Shown: positions 43,301 through 51,848, counted from the first letter of the stretch. The stretch: DNA of 64,000 bases from Acidimicrobiales bacterium (GCA_015478655.1 JADMIJ010000002.1:53838-117837), one strand, 5' to 3'. Notes: a model not told the origin generated them from the sequence alone. Program-made: numbers and translations.

Positions 43301-44194
43301 CTACACACCGAAGCCGGCGGCATCCACCACGGCGCGGCTGAAGGGCCGGGCCAGTGCCCGAAGCTCGGCGCACCCCTCTTCGCCCAGCGCCTCGTAGGGG
43401 AGGACGGCCATCCGGTCGGTGGCGTCCTCGATCTCCTGGCGGACGGCGGCCCCCGTCCCGCTGAGGGCGAGGTCGGTGTTGGCTCCGGCGCGGTCTCGGT
43501 CCGGGTCCTCGACCCATCCCCGTTGGCGGAGACGCTCGACCCCGGCGTCCCAGTCCGCATCCGACCATCCGCGGGTCGCTCGTAGGAATGCCGAGGGGAC
43601 GTCCCCCGAAGCCACATGCATGACCAGGGCCTCGACGGGGTCGAGGTCGTTGATGACCAGCGCGGCGATGTGTCCGTCGCCCCGGAACTCGCGCAGCAGC
43701 GTCTGGGCATGCCACACCACCTGGTGAGGTGCCTCGGGCCAGGAGAGCCCGGCGTGGCCGGCGAACAGCGGTCGCCCGGCACACTGCTCGGTGGCGCGCT
43801 CCGCTGCGCTCCGGGCCAGCTCGGCGGCGCGCTTCATCTCGGGGGAGTCGACGGCGTCGCCCAGCATCCGGCGCAACGATGCGTCGGCTGCTTCGAGCCG
43901 GGCCTCGAGCACATCCGCGGGCGCGGCCGTGGCCCACACGTCGGTGACGGCCGTCCGGACCAACCGGGGGTTGAAGTTGTAGAACGTGGCGATCACCGTC
44001 TCGGCCCCGACCGCTCCCATGGGTGCGGCGCGCGAGGCGAAGTAGCCGGCCTCCTGCCGGATTCCCAGACGGGCATAGGACTCGGACGCCTCGGGGGCGA
44101 AGTAGATCATGCCGTGGAGGGGCTCAACGGTTCGCCAAGTCTTGCGGGCGGTGAGGGGCGACACGGGAGCCGGGGACGTCGGGTTCGGAGTCAC
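43301..44194 (-). CDS. SCO6745 family protein
   Basis: 297 residues, GTG 44194 with TACCGT 5 nt upstream. An all-helical protein matching the actinobacterial SCO6745 family: RTVEPLHGMIYFAPEA, AVGAETVIATFYNFNPRLV, and AGLSWPEAPHQVVWHAQTLLREFRGDGHIA (in segments) are its hallmarks, with a winged-helix-like C-terminal part (ELRQ/GWVEDP region) that ends FSRAVVDAAGFGV. The function is unknown; the HxxxLREFRGDGH stretch is rich in residues that could bind a metal or cofactor. It is convergent with bioD. Confidence 0.8.
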   Translation of the reverse strand: MTPNPTSPAPVSPLTARKTWRTVEPLHGMIYFAPEASESYARLGIRQEAGYFASRAAPMGAVGAETVIATFYNFNPRLVRTAVTDVWATAAPADVLEARLEAADASLRRMLGDAVDSPEMKRAAELARSAAERATEQCAGRPLFAGHAGLSWPEAPHQVVWHAQTLLREFRGDGHIAALVINDLDPVEALVMHVASGDVPSAFLRATRGWSDADWDAGVERLRQRGWVEDPDRDRAGANTDLALSGTGAAVRQEIEDATDRMAVLPYEALGEEGCAELRALARPFSRAVVDAAGFGV

Positions 44195-44368
44195 GGCTTA
44201 CGGTATCCCGAACCGAACGGGTCGGGAGCAGGCGGGCATCCAGTACCCACCGGCGTCGCCAAACGTCTCCCCGAACGACCCGGCCTGGCTGAGGTGCGCT
44301 GATGCGGCGCCCGGGTCCGACAGGGTGATCGCCGGGATGATCGTCGGATGGTCATCGGGTGGACGCCG

Positions 44369-44374
44369 TATAGT
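44369..44374 (+). promoter_or_regulatory. -10 hexamer TATAGT upstream of nfeD-like gene
   Basis: TATAGT is one of the best -10 boxes in the window, 65 nt before the ATG at 44440. No clear -35 is visible. It probably drives the NfeD-like/SPFH pair. Confidence 0.45.
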
Positions 44375-44439
44375 GCTGCCAGGGAGCAGATCGCTCGGGC
44401 GCGCCGGCGCTCGGGTCGAGGTTGGAAACGGAGTCGGCG

Positions 44440-44652
44440 ATGTTGAACGGTGTCTCGGGCATGATCGGCGAGACGGCGGTGGTCAAGAAGGCGGTTTCCG
44501 ACCGCCACCAACCGGGTTCGGTGTTCTCCCGCGGCGAGGAGTGGTACGCGGTGTCCTTGTTCCCCGGCACCACCATCGACGCCGGGACCACCGTGGTGGT
44601 AGCTGACGTCGAACGAGGACTTCTGGTCGTCTACCCCACCGATGGGGCCTGA
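44440..44652 (+). CDS. NfeD C-terminal OB-fold domain protein
   Basis: 70 residues from ATG 44440 (GGAG 6 nt upstream); TTG 44422 is a possible longer start. The sequence reads as one small beta-barrel: GETAVVKKAVSDRHQPGSVFS, EEWYAVSLFP, IDAGTTVVVADVERGLLVVYP, the pattern of the NfeD OB domain but without its usual membrane helices or ClpP-like protease domain. NfeD proteins pair with SPFH/stomatin proteins, and such a gene follows after 137 bp, so it probably works with it at the membrane. High confidence for the pairing, moderate for the family because it is short. Confidence 0.72.
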   Translation: MLNGVSGMIGETAVVKKAVSDRHQPGSVFSRGEEWYAVSLFPGTTIDAGTTVVVADVERGLLVVYPTDGA

Positions 44653-44789
44653 CCGGCGCGCAGCCGGTCGATGGAGCTCCGGAGCCGGTCGGCAGCCGGC
44701 AGGAACCGCCTTCGGTTTCGAGCCTGTGCGGCGCCGCGCGCACCGATCGTCCCCCGGGTGCCTACAGTGGAGATCAGGAGGTGGTCCCC

Positions 44790-45797
44790 ATGATCATCGG
44801 TTCCGTAGGAGCGAGCATCGCACTGGCGGCGGCAGGCGTCGCCGTCTTCGTCCTGGTGGTGACGTTCTTGAAGTCGTGCCTCAAAGTGGTCCAGCAGGGC
44901 TGCGTGGGGGTGGTCAAGCGGTTCGGTGAGTTCAAGACCATCTACCAGCCCGGGCTCCACATCCTGATGCCGCTGGCGGACCGGATGGACAAGGTCGACA
45001 TCCGCGAGTTCCCGCGCACGGGGGACCAACAGGCGGTCATCACCCAGGACAACGTGTCGCTGTGGGTGAGCGCCACCATCTTCTGTCAGGTGACCGACGT
45101 GAAGCTGGCCCTGTTCGAGGTCAACGACTTCGGCCTGGCCATCGACCAGATGGCCCGCACCGCGCTGCGGGCCGTGTTCGGCGAGCTGACCCTCGACCAG
45201 TCCCTGTCCGAGCGCGAGACCATCAACACCAAGATGCAGGACCACATGGCCGAGGCCACCCTCAAGTGGGGTGTCCGCCTCAACCGGATCGAGATCCTGG
45301 ACATCACACCGCCCACCAACGTGCTGCAGGCCATGTCGGAGCAGAAGGAGGCCGAGCAGCACAAGCGGGCCGCCATCTTGAAGTCCGAGGGCGAGCAACA
45401 GGCCGCCATCAACAGCGCCCAGGGTCGCAAGCAGGCCAACGTGCTCGAGGCCGAGGGCCAGAAGCAGGCCTCGATCCTGGCCGCCGAGGGCCAGAAGCAG
45501 ACGCTCGAGCTCCGGGCTGACGGCGAGAAGCGTGCCGCCCAGTTGCGGGGCGAGGGCGAGGCGGCCGCCCTCAACGCCATCGACCAATCGACGATCAAGG
45601 CCAACACGCTCGCCGTCATGCAGCTTCGGGCGTTGCAGGCCCTCGCCACGTCGCCCAATTCGAAGGTCGTCGTCCCCTACGAGGCGGCCGGTCTGGTCGG
45701 GGCGGCCCAGGTGCTGGTCGACGCTATGAAGGACGCGGGCGGCTCCGATGATGCCACGGTGGCCGGCAACGGGCGCGCCCCCCAGTCCAGCGTGTAG
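44790..45797 (+). CDS. SPFH/stomatin-like membrane protein
   Basis: 335 residues from ATG 44790, fixed by AGGAGG 8 nt upstream. TM helix at about 10-28 (ALAAAGVAVFVLVVTFL), then the SPFH/band 7 domain: VVQQGCVGVVKRFGEFK, YQPGLHILMPLADR, DITPPTNVLQAM. After it come six uninterrupted 11-residue repeats (195-260; for example NVLEAEGQKQA, SILAAEGQKQT), predicting a right-handed coiled coil for oligomerisation, then a C-terminal helix. Such proteins form large rings that organise membrane microdomains and control proteases such as FtsH. It follows an NfeD-like gene. Only 4 bp separate its stop from the stop of the convergent ABC-F gene. Confidence 0.92.
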   Translation: MIIGSVGASIALAAAGVAVFVLVVTFLKSCLKVVQQGCVGVVKRFGEFKTIYQPGLHILMPLADRMDKVDIREFPRTGDQQAVITQDNVSLWVSATIFCQVTDVKLALFEVNDFGLAIDQMARTALRAVFGELTLDQSLSERETINTKMQDHMAEATLKWGVRLNRIEILDITPPTNVLQAMSEQKEAEQHKRAAILKSEGEQQAAINSAQGRKQANVLEAEGQKQASILAAEGQKQTLELRADGEKRAAQLRGEGEAAALNAIDQSTIKANTLAVMQLRALQALATSPNSKVVVPYEAAGLVGAAQVLVDAMKDAGGSDDATVAGNGRAPQSSV

Positions 45798-45801
45798 CGG
45801 G

Positions 45802-47400
45802 CTATTTCATCTCCACCTGGTCGAGGTACCTGTCGTCCCAGTGGGTGAAGACCTCGTCGGGCAGCTTGAGGCAGTGGGTCGGCTCCAGGGCATCGACGAA
45901 GGACCGGTCGTGGCTCACCACTGCGATGGTGCCCGGCCACTGACTGAGCATGGTGCCCACCGCCTCGATGGAGGACGGGTCGAGGTTGTTGGTGGGCTCG
46001 TCGAGTAAGAGCACGTTGGCCCGTCCCGCGGCCAGCATGGCCAGACCCAGTTTGGCTCGCTCGCCCCCGGACAGCGTCTTGGGCATCTGGTGGGCCGCCT
46101 TGCCGGCGATGCCGAACGACCCGAGCAGGGCGCGGCGCTCGGTCTCGTTGACCAGGATGGTGTCGTCGATGTTCTCGAGCACGGTGACCTCGAGATCGAC
46201 CTGCTCGTGCTCCTGGGCGAAGTAGCCCACGGTCACGTTGGCCCCGAGCTCGACGGTGCCGCTGCTCGGAGACTGGACCCCGGCCAGGCAGCGCAGCAGG
46301 CTTGACTTGCCGGCACCGTTCCTGCCGATGACCACGATTCGATCACCCCGGCGGCAATGGAAGTTGACATCGTTCAGCACGACGTTGCCGCCATAGCGCA
46401 CACCGAGACCGGTTGCCCGCAGGGGGACCTCGCCGGAGCGCCGGGGTGTGGGCAGGCGGAAGGTGCTCTTCCGTTCGCGCTTGTGCACCTCGGTCTTGGC
46501 CGACTCGAGGCGCTCCACCCGCTTGTCGATGGATTTGGCGATGCGGGCGCGGCGGTTGGTGCTGCCCCGCATGGAGTCGGCCAGGGTTGACAGGCGCTTG
46601 ATCTCCCGACCCTCGAGCAACGACGATCGCTCCCGCTGACTCTGGTCCGCCTCGAGCTGCACCATGTACGAAGAGTAGGTCCCCTTGAACTCGTGGAGGC
46701 GCCCGTCGGAGAGGTGCAGCACCTTGTTGATCGAGCGGTCGAGCAGTTTCAGGTCGTGGGACACCACGAGGATCGCCCCCGGGAACGACTCGAGCTCCTC
46801 CATCAGCCACCGCTTGGCCGGCAGGTCGAGGTGGTTGGTGGGCTCGTCCAGGATCATGGTGTCGGGCCCCTGGAAGAGGATGCGGATCAGGTCGACCCGG
46901 CGGCGCTGGCCGCCCGAGAGGCTCTCGATGTCGTCGAGCAGGAGCTCCTGGCGCAGTCCGAGCCCGTCTGCCAGCCTGGCCATGGTCGACTCCGCCTCGT
47001 ACCCGCCGTTCTCCCTGAACTGCTCCTCGAGATCGGAGAACAGCTCGATGTTCTCGGCGCTCGGGTCCTTGGCCATCTGGGTGCGAGCCTTGTTGAGAGC
47101 GTCGTCGAGCACATCGAGCCCCCGTCCGGAAAGGACGTGGGAGAAGCCGTTCGGCTCGAGCCCCAGCCCGTGGCGCACGGGCACCTGGGGCAGGTAACTG
47201 TAGGTGCCGCGGATTCGGGCATTGCCCGTCGAGCGGACGTTCCGGCCCGGCTCGTCGATGACCACCGAGATGAAGGTCGACTTGCCGGTGCCGTTGCGGC
47301 CGACCAGGCCGACCTTCTCGCCGGCGCCGACCACGAACGAGGCGTCTCGGACGAGGGTGCGGTCACCGATTTCAATGGTGAGGGAGGAGCCGACGATCAT
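45802..47400 (-). CDS. ABC-F family ribosome-associated ATPase
   Basis: 532 residues, ATG 47400. Two ABC domains on one chain without membrane segments: first Walker A GRNGTGKST, signature LSGGQRRRVDL, Walker B DTMILDEPTNHLD; second GRNGAGKSS, LSGGERAKLGL, VLLLDEPTNNLD. The DEPTNHLD/DEPTNNLD boxes and the roughly 80-residue charged linker between the domains (about 240-320, with RKSTFRLPTPRR) are ABC-F features; the linker reaches the peptidyl-transferase centre. Members regulate translation or protect ribosomes from antibiotics. No long C-terminal coiled coil (so not Uup). Subfamily cannot be fixed by eye. Confidence 0.92.
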   Translation of the reverse strand: MIVGSSLTIEIGDRTLVRDASFVVGAGEKVGLVGRNGTGKSTFISVVIDEPGRNVRSTGNARIRGTYSYLPQVPVRHGLGLEPNGFSHVLSGRGLDVLDDALNKARTQMAKDPSAENIELFSDLEEQFRENGGYEAESTMARLADGLGLRQELLLDDIESLSGGQRRRVDLIRILFQGPDTMILDEPTNHLDLPAKRWLMEELESFPGAILVVSHDLKLLDRSINKVLHLSDGRLHEFKGTYSSYMVQLEADQSQRERSSLLEGREIKRLSTLADSMRGSTNRRARIAKSIDKRVERLESAKTEVHKRERKSTFRLPTPRRSGEVPLRATGLGVRYGGNVVLNDVNFHCRRGDRIVVIGRNGAGKSSLLRCLAGVQSPSSGTVELGANVTVGYFAQEHEQVDLEVTVLENIDDTILVNETERRALLGSFGIAGKAAHQMPKTLSGGERAKLGLAMLAAGRANVLLLDEPTNNLDPSSIEAVGTMLSQWPGTIAVVSHDRSFVDALEPTHCLKLPDEVFTHWDDRYLDQVEMK

Positions 47401-47556
47401 GGGTGGGGAGGTGGCCTCGTTGCGACCCGAGCACCTCCAGGTCGTGGCCGGGAGCTCCCGACACCGTCAGCCGTGCCTCAGTCTCCCACAGTCCTGCGGG
47501 CGTCCCTTGGCGCGCCGGCAGGAGGAGTGTTCGCCCGTGGCCCGCCCGCCCGCTGG

Positions 47557-48717
47557 CTATCCGCCCGAGACCAGGATGTCACCGCCCTCGGGCGGGGTCG
47601 GATCGTCGACCCGGTCGAGCCAGCCGGCGGGAAGATGGACCGGCCGCGGACCGTTGGTGTGCCCGCGGGGCAGGCGCATGGCCCCGGCGGGGAAGGCCAG
47701 CCCGGCATCGATGCCGGACACCAGGTCGTCGACCTCGGCCAGTGAGCTGGCCTGCGCCAGCGAGCGGCGCATGGCGGATCCGACCGGCACCCCGGTGAGG
47801 TACCAGCCGGAGTGCTTGCGGAACTGGCGCACCCCGAGATCCTCGCCGAACGAGTCGCACAGCAGCTCGGCGTGGGTGCGCATCATGGCCACGATCTCGC
47901 CCAGCGCCGGCGGCGCCTGGAGGGGACGTCCCGCGAAGGCGTCGGCCAGATCCCGGAAGAGCCACGGTCGCCCGAGGCAGCCCCGTCCCACCACCACACC
48001 GTCGCACCCAGTTGCCTCGACCATGGCCAGCGCATCGGAGGCCTCCCACAGGTCACCGTTGCCCAGCACCGGGATCGAGGTGACGGCCGACTTGAGGGCG
48101 GCGATGGCCCGCCAGTCCGCCGATCCCGAGTAGAGCTGCTCAGCGGTGCGGGCGTGCAGGGTGAGGGCGGCAACCCCTTCGTCTTCGGCGACCCGCCCGG
48201 CCCTGATGTAGGTGACATGGGCGTCGTCGACGCCGATGCGCATCTTGACGGTGACCGGGACCGACTCGGCGGCGACCACGGCGGCGCTCACAATGGAACG
48301 GAACAGCGCCGGGTGGGCGGGCAAGGCCGCTCCGCCGCCCTGGCGGGTCACCTTGGCCGCCGGGCAGCCGAAGTTGAGGTCGATGTGGTCCACCCCCACC
48401 TCGCCGACCAGGCGCCGCACGGCGGCGTGCATCACGTCGGGGTCGACACCGCAGAGCTGCACGCTGCGCACCGGTTCGTCCTCGCCGAAGGAGGCCATGC
48501 CCAGGGTCTTGGCGTTGCCCTCGACCAGGGCCCGGGCCGTGACCATCTCGCTGACATAGAGACCGGCGCCGAAGGTCCGGCACAATCGTCGAAAGGCGAT
48601 GTTGGTCACGCCTGCCATCGGGGCCAGCACCACAGGGGGATCCACGGCGATGGCGCCCAACTTGAGCGTCGGCGTGGGCAGAGAGGACATGGGCAGGTGC
48701 GGCGCCACCGGCATCAT
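47557..48717 (-). CDS. dusB: tRNA-dihydrouridine synthase
   Basis: 386 residues from ATG 48717, overlapping the Maf stop (ATGA on the minus strand). A flavin TIM barrel: PPVVLAPMAGVTNIAFR at the start binds FMN, NFGCPAAKVTRQGGG holds the catalytic Cys, VKMRIGVDD and LHARTAEQLYSG give the barrel Lys and His, and GNGDLWEASDALAMVEATGCDGVVVGRG (in part) is the phosphate-binding end. The C-terminal helical domain includes FRKHSGWYLTGVP, as in DusB-type enzymes. It reduces specific uridines in tRNA using NADPH. The symbol dusB is by similarity; DusA/C are less likely. Confidence 0.92.
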   Translation of the reverse strand: MMPVAPHLPMSSLPTPTLKLGAIAVDPPVVLAPMAGVTNIAFRRLCRTFGAGLYVSEMVTARALVEGNAKTLGMASFGEDEPVRSVQLCGVDPDVMHAAVRRLVGEVGVDHIDLNFGCPAAKVTRQGGGAALPAHPALFRSIVSAAVVAAESVPVTVKMRIGVDDAHVTYIRAGRVAEDEGVAALTLHARTAEQLYSGSADWRAIAALKSAVTSIPVLGNGDLWEASDALAMVEATGCDGVVVGRGCLGRPWLFRDLADAFAGRPLQAPPALGEIVAMMRTHAELLCDSFGEDLGVRQFRKHSGWYLTGVPVGSAMRRSLAQASSLAEVDDLVSGIDAGLAFPAGAMRLPRGHTNGPRPVHLPAGWLDRVDDPTPPEGGDILVSGG

Positions 48718-49319
48718 GACCGGTCCCGGGCCCACAGGTCGACGATCGAGATGCCCAGCCCGGCCAGCAGAGAGCGGAGGAGGGGGAGGGACAGCCCGAT
48801 CACGTTGCCGGGGTCGCCGTCGACCCCGTCGATGAACGGCGCCGACCTTCCGTCGAGGGTGAACGCCCCGGCCACGCCCATGGCCTCTCCGCTGGCGAGG
48901 TAGGCGTCCAGCTCGGCGTCCGACGTGACTCCGAACCGAACCGTGGTGGCGGCCGCTCCCGACACCTGGCGGCCACTGGGCTCGTCGATGACCGAGTGCC
49001 CGGTGAACAGGGTGCCCGACCGGCCCCGCATGGACCCCAGCCACTCCCTGGCCTGGCGCTCCGACGAGGGCTTGCCGTGGGGCCTCCCGTCGAATTCGAG
49101 CATGGAGTCGCACGCCACCACGACGGCGTCCCCTGCCGGGTCGGCCACCGCCCGGGCCTTGCGCCCGGCCAGGATGGTTACCAGGGACGCCGTGTCGTCG
49201 GCCTCGACGCCCTCCTCGTCGACCCCGCTGACCACCACCTTGGGGTCGAAACCGGCATCCCGGAGGAGTCGGAGGCGCGCCGCCGAGCCGGAGGCGAGCA
49301 CCAGCGAGCGTTGGGCCAT
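48714..49319 (-). CDS. Maf-like nucleoside triphosphate pyrophosphatase
   Basis: 201 residues from ATG 49319, with TACGCT 6 nt upstream (leaderless). Maf/HAM1-fold: N-terminal LASGSAARLRLLRDAGF (phosphate-binding Ser-Gly-Ser), VSGVDEEG, VVACDSMLEFDGRPHGKP with the catalytic Asp, and GVAGAFTLDGRSAPFIDGVDGDPGNVIGLSLP (in segments) at the C terminus. Such enzymes hydrolyse dTTP/UTP or modified nucleotides and can arrest division. Its stop overlaps the start of the dihydrouridine synthase gene, so the two are co-translated. Confidence 0.92.
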   Translation of the reverse strand: MAQRSLVLASGSAARLRLLRDAGFDPKVVVSGVDEEGVEADDTASLVTILAGRKARAVADPAGDAVVVACDSMLEFDGRPHGKPSSERQAREWLGSMRGRSGTLFTGHSVIDEPSGRQVSGAAATTVRFGVTSDAELDAYLASGEAMGVAGAFTLDGRSAPFIDGVDGDPGNVIGLSLPLLRSLLAGLGISIVDLWARDRS

Positions 49320-49413
49320 GACCAGAGCGTAGGGGTTGGGCCCGGGGACGACCGCACCCTGCGAGGCTGAGGGCGATGATGCGCCGGGCCGTTCGGCGCG
49401 CGATCCTGGTGCC

Positions 49414-49695
49414 ATGAGCGAGACCGGCATCACCCTGGCCCCGACCCAGGTCGACCCGATGCTCGATGGCGACCACGAGCGGATGTCCCACATCGTGCTC
49501 GAGGGATTCAAACCGGAGAAGGGCGACTACATCTCGGCCGGGCCGTCGGTGGTCGAGGGGATGGTCAACGGCACGGCGGTCAAGGCCCTGTGCGGGAAGA
49601 TCTGGGTGCCCGGGCGCAATCCCAAGCGATACCCGCTGTGCCCCACCTGCAAGGACATCGCCGAGGCCCGGGGCTGGAAGGTCCCGGCCGGCTGA
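49414..49695 (+). CDS. DUF3039 family protein
   Basis: 93 residues. A short actinobacterial protein: HERMSHIVLEGFKPEKGDYI, then VNGTAVKALCGKIWVPGRNP and KRYPLCPTCKDIAEARGW. Three Cys (ALCGK, LCPTC) suggest a small zinc-binding knuckle. The family is confined to actinobacteria and its role is unknown. It is divergent from maf, with 94 bp between. Confidence 0.85.
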   Translation: MSETGITLAPTQVDPMLDGDHERMSHIVLEGFKPEKGDYISAGPSVVEGMVNGTAVKALCGKIWVPGRNPKRYPLCPTCKDIAEARGWKVPAG

Positions 49696-49719
49696 CCGTC
49701 CCCTTCGGTACCGGCGCCC

Positions 49720-50394
49720 TCATGGGAGCTCGGCGAGTCCCTTCCACGCCAGGTAGCCGGCGAAGGCCACCTCGACAATGATGCCGATCCGGCGGGAGTT
49801 CCTGGCCACGAAGCCATGCGTGGCATCGAGTATTGGTTCGGCACGGCCACCCGACACCGTGACCAGGCACACGGGGATGAGGACCGGCGACAAGGTCACG
49901 AGGAAGAGGATGGCGAAGGCGATGCCTTTGCCGACCAGCGCCACCGACGAACGCGTGATCTCGTGTAGGGCCGGCAGGAACAGCACCAGCGTGGAGAAGT
50001 TGACCGTCATGCCGATGGCACCCACCCCGACGAACCAGAACGTAGGCGCATCCTCCAGGCGACCTGTGGTCCGGGTCTTCTGCTCCTCGCCAGGAGTCGG
50101 CCGGCGGAGGAGGGATCGGGCGGCCAGCGCGGCCATCAACGCAGCGGCCACGAACATGATCACCGCGCCGCGCAGGGAGTGGTGCTCGTGCTCGGCCGGA
50201 TGGAGGTGGTCGAGGACGGTGAGGCCCAGTACCGAAAAGGCACCGAGGGCGAGCCCGGCCCCGGCGGTCAGCGCCCAAGCCCGGGCCAGGGGCTTGGTGG
50301 ACCCGCTGAGCACCAGCAGCTGGAGGGCGAGGAGCGTGGGGCTGATGGCGGCGCCGACGGCCAACGGGAGCACGGAGACCAGCAGTGCCGCCAT
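49720..50394 (-). CDS. GAP family (Sap/LysE-like) membrane transporter
   Basis: 224 residues. Six hydrophobic segments: LLVSVLPLAVGAAISPTLLALQLLVLSG at the N terminus (in two parts), AVIMFVAAALMAALAARSLL in the middle, and GIAFAILFLVTLSPVLIPVCLVTV near the end. The N-terminal AISPT and the internal FW-VGVGAIGMTVNFSTLVLFLPAL match the GAP/Sap group, named after the mycobacterial sulfolipid-addressing protein and linked to export of glycopeptidolipids or other surface lipids. A His-rich loop (EHEHH) lies between helices 2 and 3. Substrate unknown. Confidence 0.82.
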   Translation of the reverse strand: MAALLVSVLPLAVGAAISPTLLALQLLVLSGSTKPLARAWALTAGAGLALGAFSVLGLTVLDHLHPAEHEHHSLRGAVIMFVAAALMAALAARSLLRRPTPGEEQKTRTTGRLEDAPTFWFVGVGAIGMTVNFSTLVLFLPALHEITRSSVALVGKGIAFAILFLVTLSPVLIPVCLVTVSGGRAEPILDATHGFVARNSRRIGIIVEVAFAGYLAWKGLAELP

Positions 50395-50514
50395 CCGGTC
50401 AAGGTAGCCCGCTCACTTCGCGATGGGGCCGATGTGTTCGCCGGCGCCGGGACGGGGTGGCACCGGCTCCGGAACGGGGTAGCCGCCGGAGGTGCCGTCA
50501 ACCCCCGGTCCGGC

Positions 50515-50712
50515 TCAGCTTCCGCAGAGCTCGCCGTGGTCGCGGCAGCGGGCGCGGTAGCCGCCCGGGGTGACCGCCACCGTGAGCCTCCGTCCGCAGG
50601 TGGAACAGAACCGGGGTGGGTCGAACGGGCGGCCGCACCCGGCGCAGGAGGCGCCGCCGCACCCGGTGCAGAACCCCACCCCCGGGTCGACACGGTTGGC
50701 GGTACCGTCCAC
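50515..50712 (-). CDS. bsaP: Biotin synthase auxiliary protein (BsaP)-like, Cys-rich
   Basis: 65 residues from GTG 50712, with GAAGAGGGA upstream, beginning 23 bp after the bioB stop. The core PPRFCSTCGRRLTVAV, then PGGYRARCRDHGE, matches the small protein encoded next to bioB in mycobacteria (BsaP), which is needed for biotin synthase activity there, probably by serving its iron-sulfur clusters. Here eight Cys are present: two extra CxxC pairs (residues 15/18 and 23/26) precede the core CxxC (36/39) and Cys56 and Cys63. They could bind zinc or an Fe-S cluster. The family call rests on recalled mycobacterial sequence plus position, so it is strong but not proven. Confidence 0.78.
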   Translation of the reverse strand: MDGTANRVDPGVGFCTGCGGASCAGCGRPFDPPRFCSTCGRRLTVAVTPGGYRARCRDHGELCGS

Positions 50713-50735
50713 GGCGTCCCTCTTCAATCCTGCGA

Positions 50736-51842
50736 TCAGAGGACGCCGGTCAGCGCTCCGACCGGCATACGCAGGTCGGAGAGCATCTGGAGGTCCTCGT
50801 CGGCCGAGCGGCCCAGGGTGGTCAGGTAGTTCCCCACGATGAGGGCGTTGATGCCCGACGTCATGCCCATGGACTGGAGCTCCCGAAGGGTGACCTCGCG
50901 GCCGCCGGCGTAGCGGAGGATGACGCCGGGCAGGCCCAGCCGGAACAGGGCGATCCAGCGGATCGCCTCCCAGGCTGCCACCGGGTGCTCGTCTCCCAGG
51001 GGGGTGCCGGGCCGGGGGTTGAGGAAGTTCATGGGGACCTCGGTCGGATCGAGCTCCTGGAGCTGCACGAGCAGCTCGATGCGTTGCTCGTCGCTCTCGC
51101 CCATCCCGATCAGCGCCCCGCAGCACAACTCCATCCCGTGGTTGCGGACCAGCCGGCAGGTGTCGCGGCGATCGTCCCAGCTGTGGGTGGTGACCACGTT
51201 CGGGAAGAAGGACCGGGACGTCTCGAGGTTGTGGTTGTAGCGGTGGACGCCGCCCTGGGCGAAGCGACGCGCCTGGTCTTCGGTCAACAGCCCGGCACTG
51301 ACGGCCACGTTGAGGCCGGTCTGCTCGTGGATGAGAGGAACCAGCTCGAGGATGCGCTGCATGGTGCGCTCATCCGGGCCCCGCACCGCCAACACGATGC
51401 AGAACTCTGTTGCACCGGCCGCCTTGGTCTCCTCCGCCGCCTGCAGGACCTCGCCGGCATCGAGGAAGGGGGTGGCCTTGACCGGGGTGTCGAACTGGGA
51501 CGACTGGGAACAGAAGTGGCAGTCCTCCGGGCAACCGCCGGTCTTGGCCGACAGGATGCCCTCGACCTCGACCCCTGGCCCGCACCGGGCCAGCCGGACC
51601 TGGTGGGCCAGGGCGGCCAGTGACGTGACCCAGTCATCGGGCAGTGCGGCCAGGCCGGCCAACTCCTCGGCGGTCAGCAGCCGGTGTTCGTCGAGGAGGG
51701 CTGCCTGGGCCGCGCTCAGCCGGTTCCGGGCGGTGGACGAATCGATGTCCGGGCGGTCAGGCTCGGCCTGGCGGCGGCCCCGGTTGGGCGCCGAGAGGGT
51801 GACAGTGGTACGGATGGGGGTAGCAGTGGCATCGCCGGGCAT
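50736..51842 (-). CDS. bioB: Biotin synthase
   Basis: 368 residues from ATG 51842; TACCGT lies 6 nt upstream, giving a leaderless start that avoids the overlap with the divergent gene implied by ATG 51917. Radical-SAM Cys motif CPEDCHFC (C104, C108, C111), GGCPEDCHFCSQSSQF as in all BioB, the second cluster region with NHNLETS and HSWDDR, and LCCGALIGMGE. It inserts sulfur into dethiobiotin from its [2Fe-2S] cluster. The N terminus is about 40 residues longer than E. coli BioB. It is co-oriented with the BsaP-like gene. Confidence 0.95.
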   Translation of the reverse strand: MPGDATATPIRTTVTLSAPNRGRRQAEPDRPDIDSSTARNRLSAAQAALLDEHRLLTAEELAGLAALPDDWVTSLAALAHQVRLARCGPGVEVEGILSAKTGGCPEDCHFCSQSSQFDTPVKATPFLDAGEVLQAAEETKAAGATEFCIVLAVRGPDERTMQRILELVPLIHEQTGLNVAVSAGLLTEDQARRFAQGGVHRYNHNLETSRSFFPNVVTTHSWDDRRDTCRLVRNHGMELCCGALIGMGESDEQRIELLVQLQELDPTEVPMNFLNPRPGTPLGDEHPVAAWEAIRWIALFRLGLPGVILRYAGGREVTLRELQSMGMTSGINALIVGNYLTTLGRSADEDLQMLSDLRMPVGALTGVL

Positions 51843-51848
51843 GCCGTT

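Noticed and set aside
46693..47745. Plus-strand open frame opposite the ABC-F gene
   Set aside because: Composition is typical of antisense frames (Val/Asp/Gln/His-rich) and the minus strand shows two intact ABC domains.
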